From Kribbella pittospori (lineage in GTDB: Bacteria > Actinomycetota > Actinomycetes > Propionibacteriales > Kribbellaceae), in assembly GCF_004331465.1 (NCBI RefSeq), contig NZ_SJKB01000002.1, forward strand, positions 726,927 through 790,926: a DNA stretch of 64,000 nucleotides. Direction: 5' to 3'. Below the pieces are notes generated by a model, which ran no database searches, had not been told where the DNA came from, and saw only the letters and a program-made list of their open reading frames with translations. The position numbers were made by a program, and so were the translations under genes. Positions 35,353-43,012 of the stretch are shown piece after piece; positions within the stretch are counted from its first letter, which is position 1, and each line of letters opens with the position of its first letter.

Positions 35353-35368
35353 AAATGTACGCACATTT
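35353..35368. promoter_or_regulatory. GntR-type operator between yeiH-like and gntR-like genes
   Basis: AAATGT-acgc-ACATTT is a perfect palindrome (6-base arms) in the divergent promoter region. A related ACATTTGGC follows about 20 bases on (35388-35396). It is a fitting target for the GntR protein starting at 35424. Confidence 0.55.
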
Positions 35369-35423
35369 AAGCTAGGAGATGACCGGACATTTGGCAAGCC
35401 CACCCCCGGGAGGTAGGACCCTG

Positions 35424-36197
35424 ATGATCCAGCGCAGGCTTGACCGCGCCGGCGGCCAGCCGTTGTGGAAGCAGCTGCAGCAGGACCTTGTCCGGCGGCT
35501 GCGGTCCGGGGAGTTCGACGACACGTTCCCCGGTGAGCTCGCGCTGGTCGACGACTACCAGGTCAGCCGGCACACGGTCCGGCAGGCGCTCGGGAAGCTG
35601 CGCGCGGACGGCCTGATCGTGGCCGAACGCGGCCGTCAGCCCCGCGTCGCGACCACGCCGGAGATCCGCCAGCCGATGGGTGCGCTGTACAGCCTGTTCT
35701 CCTCGGTCGAGGCGTCCGGCCTGACCCAGCACAGCATCGTCCGCGCGCTCGACATCCGGGCCGACGGCGTGATCGCGAGCCGCCTCGACCTGGAAGCGTC
35801 GAGCCCACTGCTGTACCTGGAGCGCCTCCGCTTCGCCGGCGACGATCCCCTCGCACTCGATCGCGTCTGGCTTCCCGCCTCCCTCGCCGAACCACTCCTC
35901 GACGCCGATTTCACCCACACCAGCGTCTACAACGAGCTGGCCACCCGCATCGGCGTGCGACTGGACCACGGCCGCGAGGACATCCGCGCCGTCGTACCCA
36001 CGCCGGCCGAGCGCGCCGTACTCCGTTGCCCACCCGAGGCGGCCGCGTTCTCCATCAACCGCCAAGGCACATCACAAAGCCGTCCGGTCGAATGGCGTCA
36101 CACCCTCGTGCGCGGCGACCGCTTCGCCCTGTCCGCCGAGTTCTCCGAGAACCTCGGCTATCGACTCACTCCGGCAGCGGTGCAGCACCAGGCCTGA
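35424..36197 (+). CDS. GntR/HutC-family transcriptional regulator
   Basis: 257 residues. The N-terminal winged helix reads 'PLWKQLQQDLVRRLRSGEFD', 'VDDYQVSRHTVRQALGKLRA'. The C-terminal UTRA effector domain (about 85-240) has 'YLERLRFAGDDPLALDRVWL'. ATG at 35424 follows GGGAGGTAGG. It is divergent from the YeiH gene and may control it. Its 3' end overlaps the LysR fragment on the other strand by 32 bases. Confidence 0.88.
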   Translation: MIQRRLDRAGGQPLWKQLQQDLVRRLRSGEFDDTFPGELALVDDYQVSRHTVRQALGKLRADGLIVAERGRQPRVATTPEIRQPMGALYSLFSSVEASGLTQHSIVRALDIRADGVIASRLDLEASSPLLYLERLRFAGDDPLALDRVWLPASLAEPLLDADFTHTSVYNELATRIGVRLDHGREDIRAVVPTPAERAVLRCPPEAAAFSINRQGTSQSRPVEWRHTLVRGDRFALSAEFSENLGYRLTPAAVQHQA

Positions 36198-36714
36198 ACG
36201 GATCGTCCGCCGGCAGCCAGGCCCCCTCCGGCCCAAGGTCAACTGCAACGTCGCGACTCAACGCCTCGACCGCAGCCCTGACGGCCGGCCGGGTCTCGTC
36301 ACGCCGCCACACCAGCGCCCAGGTCCAGATCGGCACCGGCTCGACGACCGGCCGCCGGACGAGACCAGGGGGCAACGGCGTCGCGTCCCGCTTCGGCGAA
36401 CTGACAACCGGCCGGCCCAACCGTCGTACCTGATCGAAGAACGCCGAACCGGTGATCCCGTGGTCGTCGATGCGCACCACCGACGCGCCGGTCGCGCGAG
36501 CGAACTCGACGGCGTACAGGTTCCACGACGCCCACGTCCCGGTGTCGGCATCCACAAGTACGACGGTGTCCCGCGCGCGAACCGCGGTCTCGTCAGCACC
36601 CGGCGAGACCGCGAACAGCCGGTCCACGCCGATCAACCGTCCATCCAGCTCCTGCTCGGCGAGGTCGGTCGCGCGCACCCAGCAGATCGCCAGATCGATG
36701 CTGCGATCGGCCAC
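36166..36714 (-). pseudogene. LysR-family regulator, C-terminal part only
   Basis: About 180 residues of a LysR effector-binding domain remain: 'VADRSIDLAICWVRATDLAE', 'ATGASVVRIDDHGITGSAFF', 'PVPIWTWALVWRRDETRPAV'. The N-terminal helix-turn-helix (about 100 residues) is absent. At about 36714-36721 the sequence passes into the inside of an SDR gene on the other strand. Both genes have lost their 5' parts, as expected if one deletion removed the divergent promoter region. Non-functional. Confidence 0.72.
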
Positions 36715-36720
36715 CCGCCC

Positions 36721-36996
36721 GGCCTGTCGCTGACCAAGGGCGGCCTCAACTCGGTCACCAAGTCCCTGGCCACCGAGTACGCCGCTCGCGGCATCCGCGT
36801 CAACGCGGTCGCGCCGGGCGTCATCCGTACGCCGATGCACCCGGAAGAGACGCACGAGTTCCTGGCCGCCCTGCACCCGGTCGGCCGGCTCGGTGAGATC
36901 GACGAAATCGTCGACGCGGTCACCTACCTGGAGACCGCGGCTTTCGTCACCGGCGAGATCCTCCACGTCGACGGCGGCCAGCAGGCAGGCCACTGA
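36721..36996 (+). pseudogene. Short-chain dehydrogenase/reductase, C-terminal part only
   Basis: The last ~90 residues of an SDR: 'SLTKGGLNSVTKSLATEYAA', 'RGIRVNAVAPGVIRTPM', 'TGEILHVDGGQQAGH'. The nucleotide-binding N-terminus (TGxxxGxG) and catalytic Ser/Tyr region are missing. The stop codon TGA (36994-36996) overlaps the ATG of the next gene, so this was the first gene of an operon. With the LysR remnant it marks a deletion junction near 36718. Confidence 0.75.
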
Positions 36997-37352
36997 TGAA
37001 GGATTTGGACATCCTGCACAGCGTGCTCGACCAGTGGAAGGACGCGATCGTCGAGCACGATCCGAAGCGGGTCGCGTCGTACTTCACCGAGGACGCGATC
37101 TTCCAGGGTCTGCACCCGTACGGCGTGGGCCGGGACACCGTGACCGAGTACTACGACTCACAGCCACTCGGACTGTCGCCGTCGTACCGGATCCTCGAGC
37201 TCCGGCGACTGAGTGAGGACCTGATCCTCGGGTACGCCGCCGTGGACTTCGCGTTCGCCGACCGGCCGACGCTGTCCGTCTACCTGAGCGTCGTACTGCG
37301 GCGGACCGGCGAATCCTGGCTGATCTACCACTATCAGGTTTCTCGGATATAG
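36996..37352 (+). CDS. SnoaL/NTF2-like protein
   Basis: 118 residues, alpha-plus-beta barrel of the SnoaL/NTF2 family ('LDQWKDAIVEHDPKRVASYF', 'TEDAIFQGLHPYGVGRDTV', 'GESWLIYHYQVS'). These small domains are cyclases, isomerases or hydrolase cofactors. The start overlaps the stop of the truncated SDR by 1 base. Because the upstream promoter region is deleted, expression is doubtful. A second family member follows. Confidence 0.8.
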   Translation: MKDLDILHSVLDQWKDAIVEHDPKRVASYFTEDAIFQGLHPYGVGRDTVTEYYDSQPLGLSPSYRILELRRLSEDLILGYAAVDFAFADRPTLSVYLSVVLRRTGESWLIYHYQVSRI

Positions 37353-37359
37353 TTGGTGA

Positions 37360-37373
37360 GGCCAACGTTGGCC
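37360..37373. promoter_or_regulatory. Perfect 14-base palindrome before the second SnoaL-like gene
   Basis: GGCCAACGTTGGCC is a perfect palindrome, extended by TTGGtga and atcCCAA on the outside. It lies 23 bases before the ATG at 37397, so it is probably an operator for the gene cluster starting there. It may be read by a regulator elsewhere, since the neighbouring LysR is broken. Confidence 0.5.
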
Positions 37374-37396
37374 ATCCCAATGAAAGAGGAACGACG

Positions 37397-37795
37397 ATGA
37401 CGACCGAACGGTGGGAGATCGAGGATCTGTTCGCGCGACTGGCGCGGGTCCTGGACGAAGGGACGCCGGAGGACATCCGGCAGGTGTACACGAAGGACAT
37501 CCTGGTGCGGTCTCCGCGCGGCGGCGAACTGCGGGGCATCGACGAGGTGCTCGAGTACCTGCGCAGTACGGCGGTCGACGGCGAACTGACCCAGCACGTC
37601 CACAGCGACATCCTGGTCAGGGTCGACGGCGACCGGGCCGAGACGTCGGCCAACCAGTTGACCTTCTTCTATCGCGACGGCGAGGCGCCGCACCGGCGGG
37701 CCGGGCTCCGGCTGAAGTACACGGCCGTCCGGACCGACAACGGCTGGCGTTTCGAGGAGGCGAATATCGGCCGCGCCTGGGTGCAGGAGGACTGA
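37397..37795 (+). CDS. SnoaL/NTF2-like protein
   Basis: 132 residues, the NTF2-like fold ('IEDLFARLARVLDEGTPEDI', 'SANQLTFFYRDGEAP', 'RLKYTAVRTDNGWRFEEANI'). Many relatives are ketosteroid isomerase-like or bind polyketide-type substrates. AGAGGAA precedes the ATG. It is followed closely by the VOC and N-acetyltransferase genes, so they are likely co-transcribed. Substrate unknown. Confidence 0.83.
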   Translation: MTTERWEIEDLFARLARVLDEGTPEDIRQVYTKDILVRSPRGGELRGIDEVLEYLRSTAVDGELTQHVHSDILVRVDGDRAETSANQLTFFYRDGEAPHRRAGLRLKYTAVRTDNGWRFEEANIGRAWVQED

Positions 37796-37805
37796 TACTG
37801 AGGTC

Positions 37806-38201
37806 ATGACGGTCAAAGAGCTGCGGTTGGTCGTGACGGCGGACGACTACGACGAGGCGGTGGCGTTCTACCGGGACGTGCTCGGCCTGGCCGAACGTGA
37901 GTCGTACGAATCGGAGGACGGCCGGGTCACGATTCTCGATATCGAGCGGGCGACGCTCGAGATCGCGGATCCGAACCAGGCCGACTTCATCGACCGGGTC
38001 GAGGTCGGCCGGCGGGTTGCCGGGAAGTACCGGGTCGCCTTCGAGGTCGACGACTCCGCCGAGACCACCAGGACTCTGGCCGCGGCGGGCGCCACGGTGA
38101 TCGCGGAACCGACCCGCACACCGTGGAACTCGCTGAACGCCCGGCTGGAGGCGCCGGGCGGACTGCAGCTCACCCTGTTCACCGAACTTGACCTCAAGTG
38201 A
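37806..38201 (+). CDS. Glyoxalase/VOC superfamily protein
   Basis: 131 residues of the VOC fold: 'ELRLVVTADDYDEAVAFYRD', 'KYRVAFEVDDSAETTRTLAA' and the ending 'LEAPGGLQLTLFTEL'. It is typical of bleomycin-resistance/dioxygenase-like proteins. Spacing is 10 bases after the SnoaL-like gene and 24 bases before the N-acetyltransferase, which indicates an operon. Confidence 0.85.
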   Translation: MTVKELRLVVTADDYDEAVAFYRDVLGLAERESYESEDGRVTILDIERATLEIADPNQADFIDRVEVGRRVAGKYRVAFEVDDSAETTRTLAAAGATVIAEPTRTPWNSLNARLEAPGGLQLTLFTELDLK

Positions 38202-38225
38202 ACTGGAAGTGTTGAGGTAGGCGTC

Positions 38226-39011
38226 ATGTGGCAGATCGAAGAACTTGACCTGGATGCCTACCTCAACCGGATCGGGCATCCCCGGGTGGCGGCGTCGGCG
38301 GACAGCCTCCGCAGCCTGCACCGCGCCCATGTGCTGGCGATCCCGTTCGAGAACATCGACGTGATCCTCGGCACGCACCCCGGCATCGGCCTGGACGCGA
38401 TCCAGGCCAAGCTCGTCGGCCGGCAACGCGGCGGCTATTGCTACGAACACGCTCTGCTGTTCGGCGCCGCCCTCGAGCGGCTCGGCTTCACGGTGGATCG
38501 CCGGGTCGCGCGTGTGCAACCACACAAGGCCGGACCGCGAACCCACGCGCTCCTCAAGGTGGGCGTGGACGGGCAGGAGTTCCTCGCCGATGTCGGGTTC
38601 GGCGCCGGACAGCTCTATCCCACTCCGCTCAAGGACGGCGTGATCGTCGACCAGGCCGGCTGGGACCACCGCCTCACCCTCGACGGTGACGTGTGGACGC
38701 TGGCGAAGAAGACCGCGGACGGCTGGATCCCGCAGCACGCGTCGAACGACGAGCCGGTGCGCCCGATCGACTACCGGGTCTACCACCACTACGTCTCGAC
38801 CCACCCGGACTCCCCGTTCACCGGCCGGCCGGTGGTGATGCGCGTTGCCGACGGCCTGGTCCGTCGCCTGGTCGGTGACGACCTCACGACGGAGTACGCC
38901 GACGGCCGCACCACCCACCGCGCCGTACCGGCGGACGAGCTTCCCGAGGTGCTGGCCGGTCTGGACGTCGTCCTCAGCGACGAAGAAGTCGATCGTCTCC
39001 GGCTGCTCTAG
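38226..39011 (+). CDS. Arylamine N-acetyltransferase
   Basis: 261 residues, the normal length for NAT. The catalytic triad is visible: Cys72 in 'RQRGGYCYEHALLFGAALER', His107 in 'GPRTHALLKV' and Asp122 in 'FLADVGFGAGQ'. It transfers acetyl groups from acetyl-CoA to arylamines, hydrazines or, in some actinomycetes, propionyl or malonyl groups to ansamycin-type amides. ATG at 38226. It overlaps the convergent flavin reductase gene by 38 bases. Confidence 0.92.
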   Translation: MWQIEELDLDAYLNRIGHPRVAASADSLRSLHRAHVLAIPFENIDVILGTHPGIGLDAIQAKLVGRQRGGYCYEHALLFGAALERLGFTVDRRVARVQPHKAGPRTHALLKVGVDGQEFLADVGFGAGQLYPTPLKDGVIVDQAGWDHRLTLDGDVWTLAKKTADGWIPQHASNDEPVRPIDYRVYHHYVSTHPDSPFTGRPVVMRVADGLVRRLVGDDLTTEYADGRTTHRAVPADELPEVLAGLDVVLSDEEVDRLRLL

Positions 39012-39606
39012 GGGTCTCGGTACGGAACGATTCGCCAAGCTCGCCGGCGAGGCCGAAATAGTGCCGGAAGTTGTAGATCAACGGCGACCACGCGCCCGGA
39101 TCGACGTACGACGTCCCCGGTACGACGATCCGGTGGTCGGCATGGACCCGCAGTACCTTGGCCTGGATGATCAGGAAGTTGCCGTCGGCATCGAACTGTA
39201 CGTCGGCCGCGGTCGCCTCGAACTGCAACGGGCATTCGGCGACGCGGGGTGGGCCGACCAGCTCGGAGTCGACCGGAGTCAGGCCGGCCGCGGCGAACTT
39301 CTCGCGCTCGAAGCGGAACCGGGCCCGCTTGTGCTCCGGGACCGGGTTGCGGCCGGTCAGCCCGGCGATCCGTTCGACCGCGTGCCACTGTTCGGGCGAC
39401 GGGAAGTTGATCACCAGTTCCGGCCGCTCTTGCAGGTTGGCGGCGGTCTGGCCGGAGGCGCCGACGCCGAGGACCACGACATCCCCGAGTGACCACGCCG
39501 ACGACATCGGCGCGAGGTTGAAGGTCTCGTCGTCGTTCACCGTGCTCAGCAGCGCGACCGGCGTACCGACGTACAGGATGGACGGTTCGATGGTCAGATG
39601 CGTCAT
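38974..39606 (-). CDS. Flavin reductase-like domain protein
   Basis: 210 residues of the split-barrel flavin reductase fold (FMN-binding): 'LLSTVNDDETFNLAPMSSAW', 'GQTAANLQERPELVINFPSP' and 'FLIIQAKVLRVHADHRIV'. Such proteins supply reduced flavin to a monooxygenase or bind FMN directly. ATG at 39606. It is convergent with, and overlaps, the N-acetyltransferase gene and is divergent from an ArsR-type regulator. Confidence 0.84.
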   Translation of the reverse strand: MTHLTIEPSILYVGTPVALLSTVNDDETFNLAPMSSAWSLGDVVVLGVGASGQTAANLQERPELVINFPSPEQWHAVERIAGLTGRNPVPEHKRARFRFEREKFAAAGLTPVDSELVGPPRVAECPLQFEATAADVQFDADGNFLIIQAKVLRVHADHRIVVPGTSYVDPGAWSPLIYNFRHYFGLAGELGESFRTETPRAAGDDRLLRR

Positions 39607-39751
39607 GGTTCCGACGCTAGGCGGCGGTCAGTTAGGCCGGGACCGAACTGTCGCAGCGGCATGATGGACTCATGAACGAGCGGAGCGAGTTCATCCTCAA
39701 ACACAGTGCACCTTGTGTCTCATCCGCGCCCGGAGCGAAGCGAGGACGTGG

Positions 39752-40453
39752 ATGAGCACGCAGACGGAAGGACAGGAGCTGGCGTCCTGGGCCCGGATGC
39801 TCGCCGACGCCACCCGGGCGACGGTCTGTCTCGCGCTGCTCGACGGGCGCGCCTGGACGGCGACCGAGCTGGCCCGGCTCGCGAAGGTCTCGCGGCCGAC
39901 GATCAGCGAGCATCTCAACCTGCTCGTCGACGGCGGACTGCTGAGCGAGGTCCGACAGGGACGGCATCGGTACGTGAAGATCGCCGGACCGGAGACGGCC
40001 GAGTTGATCGAGGGACTCGCGGCGCTGGCACCTCGTCGGGTCGAGGTCGCGAACAGCTTGTCCGCGGTCAGCAAACGCGACGCGCACGCGCGGGCGCGGA
40101 CCTGTTACGACCACCTCGCCGGCAAGCTCGGCGTCGCGCTCGCGGATGCGATGACCGAGCGCGGCCTGCTCGACTGGTCGGACGGGATCACGCTGACGCC
40201 GGAGGGATTTGCCTGGCTGGACGATCTCGGCATCGTGTTCGAGGGGCGTAACGGCCGGCCCGCCGTACGGTCGTGCCTCGACGTGACCGAACGCCGGCCG
40301 CACCTCGCCGGCGCGGTCGGTGCGGCGCTGTGCAGTCACGCACTGCGCGAGGGCTGGGTCATCCACATCCCCGGCGGGCGGGCACTGAAGGTGACCGGAT
40401 CGGTCCGTGAGTTCGGTCTCGGCGTCGGCCTGATCCGCGAATTACAGCCCTGA
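39752..40453 (+). CDS. ArsR-family transcriptional regulator with extended C-terminal domain
   Basis: 233 residues. The winged helix occupies the first ~90 residues ('ATELARLAKVSRPTISEHLN', 'LLVDGGLLSEVRQGRHRYVK'). The remaining 140 residues are a second domain with 'RARTCYDHLAGKLGVALADA' and 'CLDVTERRPHLAGAVGAALC', typical of actinobacterial HTH proteins that sense small molecules or redox through Cys. It has three Cys in the last half. ATG at 39752 is preferred over GTG/ATG at 39713. It likely controls the flavin reductase gene divergent to it. Confidence 0.85.
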   Translation: MSTQTEGQELASWARMLADATRATVCLALLDGRAWTATELARLAKVSRPTISEHLNLLVDGGLLSEVRQGRHRYVKIAGPETAELIEGLAALAPRRVEVANSLSAVSKRDAHARARTCYDHLAGKLGVALADAMTERGLLDWSDGITLTPEGFAWLDDLGIVFEGRNGRPAVRSCLDVTERRPHLAGAVGAALCSHALREGWVIHIPGGRALKVTGSVREFGLGVGLIRELQP

Positions 40454-40515
40454 GAGCAGCGTGAGAACACGCGGCGGGGGAGGCGCGTGGCGCCGAAACC
40501 ACTTAATCTTCGGCC

Positions 40516-40755
40516 ATGACTGAGTTCGAGCCCGACACCGACCTGGTGTCCCGCCTCCCGCTACCCAGCCATGTGGTCGTTCACGCGGACGGCCAGTGGC
40601 GTCACGGCTGGTTGATCGGCCGTGAGCACGAGGAGACGGGATGGACCGGTCTGGTGCAGTACAAGGGCGACGACGGGACAGAGCGGACGGAACGCCTGCC
40701 GGCCGACCGGATCGCACTGCCGGAGTCGGACGGCCCAACCGAACGAGCGTCATAG
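40516..40755 (+). CDS. Small hypothetical protein
   Basis: 79 residues, mostly beta-strand in pattern: 'RLPLPSHVVVHADGQWRHGW', 'GLVQYKGDDGTERTERLPAD'. It reads like an SH3-like small barrel of actinobacteria; I know no function. ATG at 40516. A strong hairpin follows 53 bases after the stop. Confidence 0.68.
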   Translation: MTEFEPDTDLVSRLPLPSHVVVHADGQWRHGWLIGREHEETGWTGLVQYKGDDGTERTERLPADRIALPESDGPTERAS

Positions 40756-40807
40756 CGCGCCGCGCAGTCCGCGGAGGCGCTGAAATTCCGAGGAGGGGAT
40801 AACAGCG

Positions 40808-40842
40808 CGAAGGCCCCCGGGGTGGTTCACCGGGGGCCTTCG
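40808..40842. terminator. Strong 13-base-pair hairpin, bidirectional terminator
   Basis: CGAAGGCCCCCGG (40808-40820) pairs perfectly with CCGGGGGCCTTCG (40830-40842) around a 9-base loop. There is no T tract, as is usual for actinobacterial terminators. It lies between the 79-residue gene and the convergent anti-sigma gene. Confidence 0.7.
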
Positions 40843-40880
40843 TGCGTAACGCTGCCGGGGCGCCTGGCGGCGAAGAAAAC

Positions 40881-40918
40881 CCCGCCCCAGGCCCTTCGGG
40901 CGGTTGACCTGGGACGGG
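40881..40918. terminator. Second hairpin, 10 of 11 base pairs
   Basis: CCCGCCCCAGG (40881-40891) pairs with CCTGGGACGGG (40908-40918), one mismatch, with CCCTTCGGG forming a mini-hairpin in the loop. Together with the hairpin 40 bases upstream it may end transcription from the anti-sigma side. Confidence 0.5.
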
Positions 40919-41148
40919 ATCCTCAGTGGCGTTACACACGGTGTATCGCTGGTGACGTGGTGAGTGTTACAGGAATCCGGCGAAATTCTTCCAACCAGCT
41001 CACGATCCGGCGCTGCGGCACCCGGAACCGCCGCGACCCCGGTGCACGTCCCTGAACACCGGGGTCTCGATTCGGCGGCCTCTCGAGCGACCGTCGCTCG
41101 TGACTTTCAGGTGCCCCGTCACCCGAGGCTCATTCGTGCCGACAGTGA

Positions 41149-41811
41149 TCAGAAGTGCACAGCGAGCAGAACTCGCCCGGTCTCCGAGCTGCGGATGTCC
41201 AGGGCCCGGATCTCGTCGCGCTGCAGTTTCGTGGTCGCGGCCGGTTTGACCGTCGTCCCCGGAGACGCGGTCCAGCTCGCGAGCAACTGGGCCTTGCCCG
41301 AAGAGTCTGTGACGTACAACTCGTAGCCTCGGGCCCGTTCGCTGGGCGTGGCCAATTCGTCGTACCGGCAGCTGATCTCGATCGTCGTACCCCAGCGTTC
41401 GGGCACCAGCCGCGCGTCGGCGGACAGCTTGCTGGCCACGGTCTGTGCGAGTACGACGTAGTCTCCCTGCGGTTCCTCGTGGGTCAGCGGGATCGCGATC
41501 ACCGCGCCGATCACCGCGGCGACGACGGCGACTCCGGTCACCACCGCGCCGAGCCGAATGCGCTGCTTGCGGAGATCGCGCTGGACTGTGCGCACCAGGT
41601 CGGGCAGGAGATTCGGCGGCGCCTCGGTGATGGTCGCGAGCGCGCGGTCGTCCGGCAGCGCGGCCATCGCGCTCGGCATGCCGGCGAGCGACGCGACCTC
41701 GGCCGAGCACTCGTCACACGTGCGCAGGTGTTCCTCGTACTCGCGCTGGTCCTTCGCCGACAACGACCCCAGCAGGTACGCCGCATCCCATTCCCGGTAC
41801 GGATCACTCAC
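41149..41811 (-). CDS. Anti-sigma factor, RskA type with zinc-finger ASD
   Basis: 220 residues. The N-terminal zinc-binding anti-sigma domain has His28, Cys32 and Cys35 in 'EYEEHLRTCDECSAEVASL' (H-x3-C-x2-C). A single helix at about 85-107 spans the membrane. The C-terminal outer domain (110-220) has the RskA pattern 'ARGYELYVTDSSGKAQLLAS'. It would hold its sigma factor inactive until proteolysis at the membrane. GTG at 41811 overlaps the sigma stop codon (GTGA), so the two are coupled. Confidence 0.9.
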   Translation of the reverse strand: MSDPYREWDAAYLLGSLSAKDQREYEEHLRTCDECSAEVASLAGMPSAMAALPDDRALATITEAPPNLLPDLVRTVQRDLRKQRIRLGAVVTGVAVVAAVIGAVIAIPLTHEEPQGDYVVLAQTVASKLSADARLVPERWGTTIEISCRYDELATPSERARGYELYVTDSSGKAQLLASWTASPGTTVKPAATTKLQRDEIRALDIRSSETGRVLLAVHF

Positions 41812-42317
41812 TGGCTCGTCACCCCCCTCTCCTGCAACGCGAGCTTCAGCGCCCGCAGTCCGTAGTGCAGCCGCGACTTCACGGTGCCCGACGGAATGTT
41901 CAGCTCCGCGGCGATGTCGGTGACGGTACGACGGCCGTAGTACGCGCGAACGATCACCTGCCGATGTTCCTCCGACAACTGTGCCAGCGACTCGGCCACC
42001 AACCAGGCGTCCAGTACGGCGTTCGCGTGGTCGGCGCTCGGGTTCTCCGGCAGGTCGTCGCTGGCCACCTCGCGGCTGACCCGGGCACTGCGCCGGTCGT
42101 CGATGACGAGATTGCGCGCCACCGTGAACAGCCAGGCCCGGGCCCCGGCTTCGTCCTCGGTCAGGATCTGCGGCCGGCGCCAGGCCCGCAGCAGGGTCTC
42201 CTGAACGACGTCCTCGGCCAGCCTGTCGTCGCCGGTCAGCCGGACCACGAACCGCCACAACGCCGGAGCATGCACGTCGTGCAGCTCACGCAACAGCGCC
42301 GCGCGGTCATCGGCCAT
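41808..42317 (-). CDS. ECF RNA polymerase sigma factor, SigK-type
   Basis: 169 residues. Region 2 has 'LAEDVVQETLLRAWRRPQIL' and 'ARAWLFTVARNLVIDDRRSA'; region 4 has 'VIVRAYYGRRTVTDIAAELN' and 'IPSGTVKSRLHYGLRALKLA'. This is the group paired with RskA-type anti-sigma factors. ATG at 42317 follows AGGAG at good spacing; the frame from 42374 has no site. The cognate anti-sigma gene overlaps its end by four bases. Confidence 0.92.
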   Translation of the reverse strand: MADDRAALLRELHDVHAPALWRFVVRLTGDDRLAEDVVQETLLRAWRRPQILTEDEAGARAWLFTVARNLVIDDRRSARVSREVASDDLPENPSADHANAVLDAWLVAESLAQLSEEHRQVIVRAYYGRRTVTDIAAELNIPSGTVKSRLHYGLRALKLALQERGVTSQ

Positions 42318-42534
42318 CGGCGCTCCTGCTCTGCCAGCTTGTCGCGTACAGGTGTCGGTCGCTCCACCGACCACGTTCCATTACCGAGGAATGCGATCAG
42401 CAGGAAGGCGAAACAGATACAGTGCCGCCTTCTCGGCACCATTCTGCACAGGCAGCAAAGCATCAACCTGGTGAACAGTGAAGGTTCCACTCCGGATCGG
42501 CTGCGATCTCGGCTCAGGCTTGGTAAGGGGAGCC

Positions 42535-42960
42535 CTACTTCTCGCGGTGCAAGGCGCGGAGGGCGCGAAGGAAGCCCTGGCGGTCGGCAGCCGGGAGCTT
42601 GGCCAGCAGCCGCTCCTCGCGGACCCGGATGCCCTTGCGGACAGAGCGTCGTACCCGGCGGCCCTTGGCGGTGATCGACAACAGCCGGACTCGGCGATCG
42701 TCGGGGTCCGGTGTGCGCTCGATCAGGCCGGCGTCCTGCAGTTCGTCGAGGGTGCCGATGATGCGGGACTTGTCGGCGCCGATCGCCTCCGCCAGCGCGG
42801 ACTGCGTGCGCACCGGAGTCTCGTCCAGGGCGACGAGCACGGAGTAGCCCCACATCGAGACGTCATGCTCGGCGAGCACCGGCATTTCCTCCGCGATGAG
42901 CGTCCGCACCAACGGGTACAGCATCGCGGCGAGATCGGGGCGCTCGTCCGCAGCGGTCAC
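42535..42960 (-). CDS. MarR-family transcriptional regulator
   Basis: 141 residues. Winged helix: 'MWGYSVLVALDETPVRTQSA', 'LAEAIGADKSRIIGTLDELQ', and the wing 'GLIERTPDPDDRRVRLLSIT'. GTG at 42960 is chosen since the upstream ATG at 43014 lies inside the ATATG palindrome. TTATCT about 10 bases before the GTG could be a -10, giving a leaderless mRNA. It is divergent from the DinB-type gene and probably controls both. Confidence 0.85.
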   Translation of the reverse strand: MTAADERPDLAAMLYPLVRTLIAEEMPVLAEHDVSMWGYSVLVALDETPVRTQSALAEAIGADKSRIIGTLDELQDAGLIERTPDPDDRRVRLLSITAKGRRVRRSVRKGIRVREERLLAKLPAADRQGFLRALRALHREK

Positions 42961-42984
42961 GCTGCCGAAGATAACACTGGCGCA

Positions 42985-43006
42985 ATCATATGCTCGCGCA
43001 TATGAT
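42985..43006. promoter_or_regulatory. MarR operator: ATCATATG palindrome
   Basis: ATCATATG-ctcgcg-CATATGAT is perfect over 8-base arms, with GCGCA and TGCGC just outside one base off register. It covers the space between the two divergent starts (42960 and 43013). This is where a repressor of both genes should bind. Confidence 0.65.
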
Positions 43007-43012
43007 GTGCGC

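Larger units (their letters stand above)
40756..41148. other. 393-base intergenic region with two hairpins
   Basis: Apart from the two hairpins at 40808 and 40881, no gene or RNA is recognised. The last third (41045-41145) is free of repeats and lies after the anti-sigma stop, so it is the 3' flank of both neighbouring operons. Confidence 0.4.

Noticed and set aside
39660..39751. Repeated GAGCGGAGCGAG words before the ArsR-type gene
   Set aside because: This word is common in high-GC actinobacterial DNA near gene starts and two short copies are not enough to call a repeat element.
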